A stretch of 39,227 bases of DNA from Lentisphaerae bacterium GWF2_44_16. GTDB lineage: Bacteria > Verrucomicrobiota > Lentisphaeria > Victivallales > GWF2-45-14. The stretch covers positions 1-39,227 of the forward strand of contig MHBF01000018.1 of the NCBI GenBank assembly GCA_001803225.1, in the 5' to 3' direction. The first letter of the stretch is position 1, and every line of letters begins with the position of its first letter. This document shows positions 33,673-39,227 of this stretch, piece by piece. The notes under the pieces were generated by a model that made no database searches, was not told the DNA's origin, and was given only the letters and a program-made list of their open reading frames with translations. A program made the translations under genes and the position numbers.

Positions 33673-34605
33673 TTATAGTTTTTCTAAAAATGCTTTGTCA
33701 AGATAAAATTCAATTTTTTCTTTGCCGCCTATAGTCTTGGCTAATTCATTTGAAGTGCGGCAGCTCTTATTACCTGAACATGTCATATGAAAAACAATAT
33801 CAGAACCGATTTCTTCAGCTTTCCTGATTGCCCTTTTTATGCATTCATCTGAATCATTATGCGCGAAAAGTATATATTTCCAGCGTATTTTCGTTAAGCT
33901 CTTTGTTCGGTTTCTGGTGTTTACCAGTTCTGTCAGAAATTCAATACATTTTACGTAATTACCATTTTTTCTATACTGTTCATAGGATGCCTGGTCCGAA
34001 CCGTCTATTCCCAGATTAATAAGATTAAGACCGCAATTTGCAAGTGGAGTTGCCAGTTTTACCGGAAGACTGCCATTTGTGTCAAGATAGGCATATACGT
34101 CAGGATAATATTTTCTGAATATCCTCACCATATCGGGGAGTGATGCGTTCAGGACAGGCTCTCCGTAGCCGCAGAAAGAAGTGAAGGCAATTTTAATATC
34201 TTTCTCTTTGAGTTCCCTTACCGCTTTTTCAAAAACAACAGGAGACAGCATTTTTCTCGGGGAGACTTGAGGCATCTGCCTTTCTACTGTTGACAGACAT
34301 GAATCACACATTAGGTTACAGTTGTTAGTTGGTTCCACGTGAAGCATAATTCCAGATGTTTCGATGTCGGCCTGCTCATCTGAAAGCCGAGCAATACAAC
34401 GTATGCATATTTCATGAGGATAACGCCCTTTTTTGAAGAAATTCCTTATTCTTTTAAGTTCAGGACTTGTTATGAAGTCGCCAACATGTGTTTCTGTTGC
34501 ATCAGCCAGTACTTTGTAGTAGCCTTCATTACACCAGCATGTCAGTTTACCGTCTGACCTCAGGAACAATCCAGAACACATGCAGCACGACTTGAATGTA
34601 TCCAT
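33673..34605 (-). CDS. Radical SAM protein with N-terminal SPASM-like cysteine module
   Basis: A 310-residue protein from the ATG at 34605, which has AGGAAG nine bases upstream; a TTG at 34650 in the same frame is less likely. The N-terminal module holds C7, C8 and C10, LFLRSDGKLTCWC (C23, C25), VGDFITSPELKRIR, and C67-x2-C70, the layout of a SPASM-like domain but before the core. The radical SAM cluster is C96-x3-C100-x2-C103 in PTNNCNLMCDSCLS, followed by FCGYGEPVLNASLPDM, YLDTNGSL and INLGIDGSD. A relic of a close relative lies at 26124-26301. It leads a two-gene minus-strand unit with the methyltransferase. The function is unknown; it resembles other SPASM-type radical SAM enzymes found in glycan clusters. 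Confidence 0.75.
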   Translation of the reverse strand: MDTFKSCCMCSGLFLRSDGKLTCWCNEGYYKVLADATETHVGDFITSPELKRIRNFFKKGRYPHEICIRCIARLSDEQADIETSGIMLHVEPTNNCNLMCDSCLSTVERQMPQVSPRKMLSPVVFEKAVRELKEKDIKIAFTSFCGYGEPVLNASLPDMVRIFRKYYPDVYAYLDTNGSLPVKLATPLANCGLNLINLGIDGSDQASYEQYRKNGNYVKCIEFLTELVNTRNRTKSLTKIRWKYILFAHNDSDECIKRAIRKAEEIGSDIVFHMTCSGNKSCRTSNELAKTIGGKEKIEFYLDKAFLEKL

Positions 34606-34940
34606 AACTAAAGTCTTCCTGTATTTTCTAATCTGCCTGCCAAACCGCAATTTGATTTTGACTATGGTTTAATGTTTTCAATGGGGCCCCAACGGACTAA
34701 AATTTGAACCTCCATAATAAAATGCCGTTACTACCGATTTCAAGTTCCTTTCCGCCTGTCTTTTCTACTTTACCTTATTTTGAGGTGAGGTGTAGGTACC
34801 ATTCTGCCGATGAAATTGTTGGCGGGAATGCCTCCCCTACCGCATCCTCCGCAGGAACGGAGATTTTGCAAAACCCTTTGGTACAAGGGCATATAGGGAA
34901 AATTGAAAACGTTCGTGACTTCGGGGATTTGGATTGAAAT
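34606..34940. other. Gap between the glycan region and tRNA-Val, no confident gene
   Basis: About 335 bases at the border between glycan and housekeeping DNA. On the minus strand a frame running from the tRNA to 34697 is interrupted by a TAA at 34775-34777. Its last part reads GKVEKTGGKELEIGSNGILL and looks somewhat coding-like, but I cannot identify it. A small CTCCG/CGGAG hairpin is at 34847-34862. No promoter with good hexamers is visible for the radical SAM gene that reads away from this gap. Confidence 0.4.
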
Positions 34941-35017
34941 TGGTGGGCGATGAGGGACTCGAACCCCCGACACTTTGGGTGTAAACCAAATGCTCTAGCC
35001 AACTGAGCTAATCGCCC
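34941..35017 (-). tRNA. tRNA-Val (anticodon UAC)
   Basis: A complete cloverleaf on the minus strand. The acceptor stem GGGCGAT pairs with ATCGCCC, followed by A and an encoded CCA at 34941-34943. The D arm is AGCTCAGTTGGCTAGAGC. The anticodon stem TTTGG/CCAAA encloses the loop TTTACAC with anticodon TAC (complement of 34981-34983). The T arm is GGGGGTTCGAGTCCCTC. Its 3' end faces the glycan region. It lies downstream of fabI on the same strand, after a probable weak terminator. Confidence 0.95.
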
Positions 35018-35083
35018 ATTTTCTGAGTAATACTGGATGCAGAATATACATGATATTTTGATAATTAATAGTAAATTTTTACA

Positions 35084-35105
35084 AAAAAGGTGAAAATTAC
35101 TTCAC
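35084..35105 (-). terminator. Weak intrinsic terminator after fabI
   Basis: On the minus strand GTGAA (35105-35101) and TTCAC (35094-35090) pair around a six-base loop, followed by a C and a run of Ts (35088-35083). The stem is only five base pairs and overlaps the fabI stop codon, so efficiency may be low. Confidence 0.4.
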
Positions 35106-35894
35106 GGTTTTTGAAACTATTTCCTTATCAAAAAAATTTACAGCCATACCGGCATCCACAATTATAGTCTGCGCGTTTATCCCGCTGGACTTCGGGCTTA
35201 AAAGAAACGCGGCAGTGTTAGCGACTTCTTCCGTCTTGAGCGCCTGTTTTCTAAGCGTCGCTTTTTCCGCGAAAAGATATGGCTCGATATAACCCGGAAT
35301 TCCTGCGGAAGCGGAAGTTTTCAGAGGGGAAGCGCCTATTGCATTGACCCTTATACGGGAATCTTCACTCAGAGATTTTGCAAGGAAACAGACGCTTGAA
35401 TCCAATGCGGCTTTCACCGGTGCCATGTAACCGTAACTCGGGGCCGCCATTTTGGTAGAGGATATTGATATTGTAATAATCGAACCGTCCGAATCCATAC
35501 ACGATTTATAAAGTCCCGCAATTCTGATAAAAGAAAAGCATGATATATCCACTGCCTGAAGAAAATCAGATTTCACAGTTTCATGAAAAGGCCTGACCCC
35601 CGCGGAATAATTGGCAAAAGCTATTGAATGGACGATCCCGTAGATATTTTTATGATTTTCCTTTATAAGGGAAGCCGTTTTCTCCATTTGAATGTCATCG
35701 GAGACATCACAAATATATACGGGAGTCCCGGGGAAATGCTTTTCCACGGTTTCAGCATGTTCTCTGCTGTAAACAGAGCATATTATTTCGGCGCCTTCAT
35801 CCTTGAGCACTTTAGCTATATGAAAAGCAACGCTTTTTTTATTGGCAATACCGAAAATGAGGATTTTTTTGTTTTCAAGCTGGAGAAAATTCAT
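35097..35894 (-). CDS. fabI: Enoyl-[acyl-carrier-protein] reductase, FabI type
   Basis: The 265-residue protein performs the last reduction of each fatty-acid elongation cycle, using NAD(P)H. The N-terminus KKILIFGIANKKSVAFHIAKVL is the FabI cofactor-binding loop (GIAN-x3-S rather than a classic TGxxxGIG). HSIAFA is at about residues 88-93. The catalytic pattern Y-x6-K is present in SYGYMAPVKAALD, and IRVNAIGASPLKT is the usual substrate-loop region. Small differences from the common form are APVK instead of GLAK. GGAGG stands eight bases before the ATG. It follows fabG by 14 bases on the minus strand, so the two form a small fatty-acid operon behind the ribosomal genes. Confidence 0.9.
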   Translation of the reverse strand: MNFLQLENKKILIFGIANKKSVAFHIAKVLKDEGAEIICSVYSREHAETVEKHFPGTPVYICDVSDDIQMEKTASLIKENHKNIYGIVHSIAFANYSAGVRPFHETVKSDFLQAVDISCFSFIRIAGLYKSCMDSDGSIITISISSTKMAAPSYGYMAPVKAALDSSVCFLAKSLSEDSRIRVNAIGASPLKTSASAGIPGYIEPYLFAEKATLRKQALKTEEVANTAAFLLSPKSSGINAQTIIVDAGMAVNFFDKEIVSKTVK

Positions 35895-35908
35895 ACGCTA
35901 ACCTCCAA

Positions 35909-36649
35909 TCAGAGCCCGCCTGTGACTTCAAGTACAGTCCCTGTGATATAAGAAGCTTCCCGGGACGCGAGAAAAAGAATGGCGTGGGAAACTTCTTCGA
36001 CTTTTCCGAATCTTTTCATGGGAACATCAGATTTATACTGGGCCCTCAATTCTTCAGGCAAATCCGCTATGAAATCAGTATCTATGAAACCGGGAGAAAC
36101 ACAATTTACAGTTATAGACCGTTTTGCGGTTTCCTTGGCCAGGGATTTGGAAAAAGCTACCTGTCCGGCTTTAGCTGAAGCATAATTGCTCTGTCCGGCA
36201 AAGCCTATTTTTCCCGAAGGAGAAGTTATGCTTATTATTCTCCCGAAACGGTTCTGCATCATTTTCATCAACGCGAATTTACTCATGTTGTATGTGCCTG
36301 TGAGATTAATGGACAATACGGCATTCCAGTCATCCGGAGGCATAAGACCGACAACGCTGTCCTTTCTGATGCCAGCACAATTCACAAGCACTTCGAGGGA
36401 TTTGTGCGCTTTGTCAAACTCATTAAAAAAAGCTTCGACCTGACTGTAATCAGAAACATCGCATTTAACGGTTTTAAGTCTGTCCGAGTTGCATTTAGTT
36501 TCGAATTCCCGCGCTGCTTTCTCGTTTCCTGCATATATGGCGGTAACATTGGCCCCGCTTTTAATAAAAGCTTCGGAAACAGCGGCCCCGATACCGCGAG
36601 TACCGCCGGTAACAACCACGGTATAATCCTTGAAGTCGTAACTGATCAT
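35909..36649 (-). CDS. fabG: 3-oxoacyl-[acyl-carrier-protein] reductase
   Basis: A 246-residue classical SDR of normal FabG length, reducing 3-ketoacyl-ACP with NADPH. TGGTRGIG is the cofactor loop near residues 15-22, NCAG follows at about 90, and the catalytic serine and YASAK are in SPSGKIGFAGQSNYASAK. VNCVSPGFIDTDF and the end ITGTVLEVTGGL are typical of FabG. Some SDRs of sugar pathways look alike, but the adjacent fabI gene supports a fatty-acid role. It lies directly after the terminator of the ribosomal operon, so it needs its own promoter or terminator readthrough; only about 27 bases separate them. Confidence 0.85.
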   Translation of the reverse strand: MISYDFKDYTVVVTGGTRGIGAAVSEAFIKSGANVTAIYAGNEKAAREFETKCNSDRLKTVKCDVSDYSQVEAFFNEFDKAHKSLEVLVNCAGIRKDSVVGLMPPDDWNAVLSINLTGTYNMSKFALMKMMQNRFGRIISITSPSGKIGFAGQSNYASAKAGQVAFSKSLAKETAKRSITVNCVSPGFIDTDFIADLPEELRAQYKSDVPMKRFGKVEEVSHAILFLASREASYITGTVLEVTGGL

Positions 36650-36676
36650 TTTAACCTTTTTCTGTTATCGAAAAGA

Positions 36677-36704
36677 AAAAACCCCGGGAAAGCCCGAGGT
36701 TTTT
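36677..36704 (-). terminator. Intrinsic terminator of the rplQ operon
   Basis: On the minus strand AAAAACCTCGGG pairs with CCCGGGGTTTTT (one G-U pair) around a four-base loop, followed by a T-rich tail. The 12-base stem is strong, and the complement may also work in the other direction. It marks the end of the rpsM-rpsK-rpoA-rplQ unit, 32 bases after the rplQ stop. Confidence 0.85.
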
Positions 36705-36736
36705 CTTCATAAAGATATTAAAGTAAAAACGCCGAT

Positions 36737-37195
36737 TTATTTTTCAGCATTTCCTTCAGGCTTCTGAGCTGTCTCTTCAACTGGAGCGGCCTCAATTTTT
36801 TCGGCTTTTTCAGTTTTACGGGACTTTTTAACGGGGGCGCCTTCGCCAACCCACTGTATCATACAGGTATCAGCGGCATCTCCGATGCGGGTACCGAGTT
36901 TTATAATTCTGGTATAACCTCCATTGCGGTCGGCAAATTTCGGAGCGGTTTCCTCAAAAAGCATTTTTACGATTTTTTTATTTCCGAGCCTGGCCACGGC
37001 CAATCTGCGGTGATGCAAATCACCCTTTTTAGCATAGGTTATCATTTTTTCGACAAAACGTTTGAGCTCTTTCGCTCTGATAACGGTAGTACGTATTTCA
37101 CCGTTTTCAATAAGGCTGCCTGCCATATTGGCAAGCATCGCGCGACGATGCGAGCTGGTACGCCCTATTTTAAAGGTATATTTACGATGCCTCAT
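36737..37195 (-). CDS. rplQ: 50S ribosomal protein L17
   Basis: A 152-residue protein from the ATG at 37195, chosen because MRHRKYTFKIGRTSSHRRAML is the conserved L17 start and AGGAGG lies just upstream inside the end of rpoA. The core shows LIENGEIRTTVIRAKELKRFVEKMI, HHRRLAVARL and NGGYTRIIKLGTRIGDAA. After the core is a charged tail of about 30 residues rich in K, E and A, longer than the approximately 120-residue E. coli form; such tails occur in several phyla. It is the last gene of the ribosomal unit, starting one base after the rpoA stop. Confidence 0.95.
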   Translation of the reverse strand: MRHRKYTFKIGRTSSHRRAMLANMAGSLIENGEIRTTVIRAKELKRFVEKMITYAKKGDLHHRRLAVARLGNKKIVKMLFEETAPKFADRNGGYTRIIKLGTRIGDAADTCMIQWVGEGAPVKKSRKTEKAEKIEAAPVEETAQKPEGNAEK

Positions 37196-37196
37196 A

Positions 37197-38222
37197 TTAT
37201 TCTTCCTCCTTTTTCTCTGACTTGGCCTTTTCGGCTTCAGCTTCAAGGGCGGTAACCATGCCTTCACTGAAAGACATTCCAAGGCTGAGATTTAAATGAT
37301 TGAGTTTTTCTTTTATCTCGTCAAGTGACTTCTTTCCGAAATTCCTGTATTTAAGCATTCTGTTTTCGGATTTGGTACAGAGCTCGCCGAGCAATTTGAT
37401 ATTGGCATTGTTGAGACAGTTCATAGCGCGTACTGAAAGATCAAGTACTTCTACGTCCTGAGAAAGCATCTTGTAGAGCTTCTGTTCTTCTTCGCTGATG
37501 GAAGCCAAAGCGTCTTCTTCGCCGGCAAGGGTGCCGAGGAAAGGCCTTAAGTGGTCTTTCAGTATTTTTGAAGCTTTTTCTATGGTTTCATCAGGAGTGA
37601 TTCTGCCGTCTGTCCAGACTTCGATGGAAAGACTGTCCATTTCTGTTTCTTCACCTACGCGGGCAGCGCCTACATGGTAGCGCACGCGGGTAACAGGGCT
37701 GAAGAGGCAATCCACCGGAATAGTGCCGAGAGGATGATTCGGATTTTTATTTTTTTCAGACGGCACATAACCTCTTCCTCTGCTGATTTCTATTTCAGCG
37801 CGGAAAGGCATGTTTTTGTCAAGGGTACAGATAACCTGTTCGGGGTTCAATATTTCGATTGTGCCATCGGTTATTATATCACCGGCTGTTACTGGGCCGG
37901 CCTTATCTTTTTTGATTTCAAGTGTTTTTGGCACATCAGAGTGCGCGACAAGCCTTATCTGTTTAAGGTTGAGTACTATTTCAGTGACATCTTCAATAAC
38001 CCCGTTCAGAGACGCGAATTCATGGGAGACACCGTTAATTCTTACGGCAGAGATAGCAGCGCCTTCAAGAGAAGAAAGGAGCACTCTGCGCAGAGAATTA
38101 CCGAGCGTATGACCAAAACCGCTTTGAAACGGAGCTGCTATGAATTTTGCGTATTTACCATTAGCAGTAGCCTCGTCTTTTTCAAGACGCTGTGGCATTG
38201 GAAAAGCAGATGCAGCAGACAT
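37197..38222 (-). CDS. rpoA: DNA-directed RNA polymerase subunit alpha
   Basis: A 341-residue alpha subunit. The N-terminal domain (to about residue 230) has FGHTLGNSLRRVLLSSLEGAAI, the conserved dimerisation segment, and RGRGYVPSE. The linker includes an acidic stretch. The C-terminal domain (about 260-330) has LDLSVRAMNCLNNANI and YRNFGKKSLDEIKEKL, the part that contacts UP elements and regulators. GGAGGG stands nine bases before the ATG. It follows rpsK directly: rpsD, which usually sits between rpsK and rpoA in bacteria, is absent here. Confidence 0.97.
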   Translation of the reverse strand: MSAASAFPMPQRLEKDEATANGKYAKFIAAPFQSGFGHTLGNSLRRVLLSSLEGAAISAVRINGVSHEFASLNGVIEDVTEIVLNLKQIRLVAHSDVPKTLEIKKDKAGPVTAGDIITDGTIEILNPEQVICTLDKNMPFRAEIEISRGRGYVPSEKNKNPNHPLGTIPVDCLFSPVTRVRYHVGAARVGEETEMDSLSIEVWTDGRITPDETIEKASKILKDHLRPFLGTLAGEEDALASISEEEQKLYKMLSQDVEVLDLSVRAMNCLNNANIKLLGELCTKSENRMLKYRNFGKKSLDEIKEKLNHLNLSLGMSFSEGMVTALEAEAEKAKSEKKEEE

Positions 38223-38307
38223 ATTGTTATTCCCTCCAGAAATTTATATTAAACTTTCAAAATTAAAACTTAAAAAATGATTCGTCCGGAACGCTTATTT
38301 TAACGAG

Positions 38308-38787
38308 TTATACACGACGGCGTTTCGGCGGCCTGCACCCGTTATGAGGGACAGGAGTGATGTCTTTGATTGCGGTTATCTCCATTCCGGAAGAAGCTAT
38401 GCCTCTGACTGCGGATTCACGGCCCGCGCCTGGTCCTTTGATGCGTACTTCGACTTCTTTCATCCCGATTGCCTGTGCCTTTTTAGCTGCATCCGCGGCA
38501 ACAACCTGAGCGGCGTAGGCAGTACTTTTTCTTGAGCCCTTAAAACCGTTTTTACCGCCGGAAGACCAGCAAAGCACATTGCCATGAAGATCCGTAAAAG
38601 TTACTTTTGAGTTATTGAAAGTAGCATGTACATAAGCTATTCCTGATGGAACACAGCGGCTGCCTTTTGCTCTTTTCTTAGACGATTCCTCGCCTTCCGC
38701 GGCGGCGTTATCCGCAGACGCGTTCTCAATAGGAGCGTCAGACATTTTTACATTTCCGACTTCCTTCAATTCATTATTTTCAGCCAT
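38308..38787 (-). CDS. rpsK: 30S ribosomal protein S11
   Basis: A 159-residue protein. The S11 core begins near residue 43 with [19 protein letters not shown] and ends with the conserved [32 protein letters not shown] and [16 protein letters not shown] are the usual rRNA-binding stretches. The first 40 residues form an acidic, alanine- and serine-rich extension (for example [19 protein letters not shown]) longer than in E. coli (129 residues). The ATG at 38787 is supported by GGGAAAGG upstream, so the extension is probably translated. It sits between rpsM and rpoA. Confidence 0.95.
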   Translation of the reverse strand: MAENNELKEVGNVKMSDAPIENASADNAAAEGEESSKKRAKGSRCVPSGIAYVHATFNNSKVTFTDLHGNVLCWSSGGKNGFKGSRKSTAYAAQVVAADAAKKAQAIGMKEVEVRIKGPGAGRESAVRGIASSGMEITAIKDITPVPHNGCRPPKRRRV

Positions 38788-38849
38788 GTTTATATAATAC
38801 CTTTCCCTGATTAAGGTTGCTTAAAATGCGATACAGAAAAACCGAAAGA

Positions 38850-39227
38850 TTATCCTTCTTCCTCATCCTTGCCGGCGAGCTTACGCTGTGTTTTATCTCT
38901 GATGGCGCCGACTGTCTGTTTACGTCCTTTTCTTGTACGCGAATTGGTTTTGGTCCTCTGCCCTCTCACAGGAAGACCTCTGCGGTGTCTCGCGCCGCGG
39001 TAAGAACCGATAGCCTGAAGCCTGCGGACATCCGAGGCAACTCTCCGCCTCAAATCGCCTTCCACCAGAAGATCATTCTGAAGGATTGTAGTAATCGCGG
39101 CGACATTTTCGTCCGTAAGCTGATCGGCTTTTATACCAGGCTTAATTCTGGCTTTTTCCATAATCCTGAGCGCCAATGCGGGGCCAACCCCGTAGATATA
39201 GCGCAAAGCGTATTCAATTCTCTTCTT
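38850..39227 (-). CDS. rpsM: 30S ribosomal protein S13 (5' end outside window)
   Basis: The frame is open to the window edge, entering at KKRIEYALRYIYGVGPALA, so about the first 13-15 residues are missing. Core signatures are ALRYIYGVG, LRRRVASDVRRLQAIGSYRGARHRRGLPVRGQRTKTNSRTRKG (split by window position only), the decoding-site tail. The C-terminus is slightly extended and ends in an acidic GKDEEEG. It is the first visible gene of the rpsM-rpsK-rpoA-rplQ unit, 62 bases before rpsK. Confidence 0.95.
   Translation of the reverse strand, partial: KKRIEYALRYIYGVGPALALRIMEKARIKPGIKADQLTDENVAAITTILQNDLLVEGDLRRRVASDVRRLQAIGSYRGARHRRGLPVRGQRTKTNSRTRKGRKQTVGAIRDKTQRKLAGKDEEEG

Noticed and set aside
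34847-34862. CTCCG-CAGGAA-CGGAG hairpin with a short T run as a terminator
   Set aside because: The stem is only five base pairs, the T run is short, and no gene on the plus strand ends nearby.
34704-35002. Short frames on both strands around the tRNA (65-77 codons)
   Set aside because: They run through or beside the tRNA gene and have no ribosome site or protein similarity that I can recognise.
37196-37282. Upstream extension of rplQ into rpoA
   Set aside because: The extra 29 codons are the end of rpoA read in another frame; L17 conservation begins exactly at the ATG at 37195.
1-39227. CRISPR arrays, complete insertion sequences, integrases, rRNA genes
   Set aside because: I found no regularly spaced repeats, no transposase or integrase motifs and no rRNA sequence in the window.

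Overview
The window is bacterial DNA with two parts. Positions 1 to about 34.6 kb are a long surface-polysaccharide (O-antigen, capsule or exopolysaccharide-like) biosynthesis region. Positions 34.9-39.2 kb are conserved housekeeping DNA on the minus strand: tRNA-Val(UAC), fabI, fabG, a terminator, rplQ, rpoA, rpsK and a partial rpsM. The order rpsM-rpsK-rpoA-rplQ without rpsD, FabI-type fatty-acid synthesis and several radical SAM enzymes suggest a Gram-negative-type, probably anaerobic bacterium. The missing rpsD resembles the chlamydial order and hints at the PVC group, but that placement is a low-confidence guess.

The plus-strand glycan region runs almost without gaps from 852 to 32578, with many ATGA/TGATG overlaps. 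It opens with the 3' end of a family 2 glycosyltransferase and a decayed FkbM methyltransferase tail. Next come a giant CgeB-like glycosyltransferase and a sugar-activation block (Ldh_2-type oxidoreductase, CMP-sugar synthetase, epimerase/cytidylyltransferase-like fusion). A middle block holds a membrane SGNH protein, a TylF-like methyltransferase, a GT-B-like protein, a radical SAM protein and a pyruvyl transferase. After that are a four-domain radical SAM/methyltransferase/deacetylase protein, three glycosyltransferases, a B12-type radical SAM protein, another methyltransferase and a second radical SAM protein. The block ends with a glycerophosphotransferase-like protein, a PAPS-forming pair (APS kinase, ATP sulfurylase), a truncated pyruvate-kinase-like protein and a GT2 enzyme. 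Two convergent minus-strand genes (radical SAM, then methyltransferase) close the region.

The most unusual feature is a Rossmann-like module of about 95 residues. Its pattern is an aromatic residue plus G-x-G-x-H/F-T, then a DD-N-x-P-like motif, then a hydrophobic strand ending in S-T/S-D. I see it in eight different proteins between 13.2 and 33.7 kb, attached to glycosyltransferases, radical SAM proteins, methyltransferases and a deacetylase. It is C-terminal or near C-terminal in six and N-terminal in two. It looks like a shared, shuffled accessory domain of this pathway, perhaps a ligand sensor or docking domain. A second theme is three radical SAM proteins with a SPASM-like cysteine module placed before the radical SAM core instead of after it, plus a deleted relic of a fourth. 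Functions are inferred from sequence motifs only; no database search was possible.
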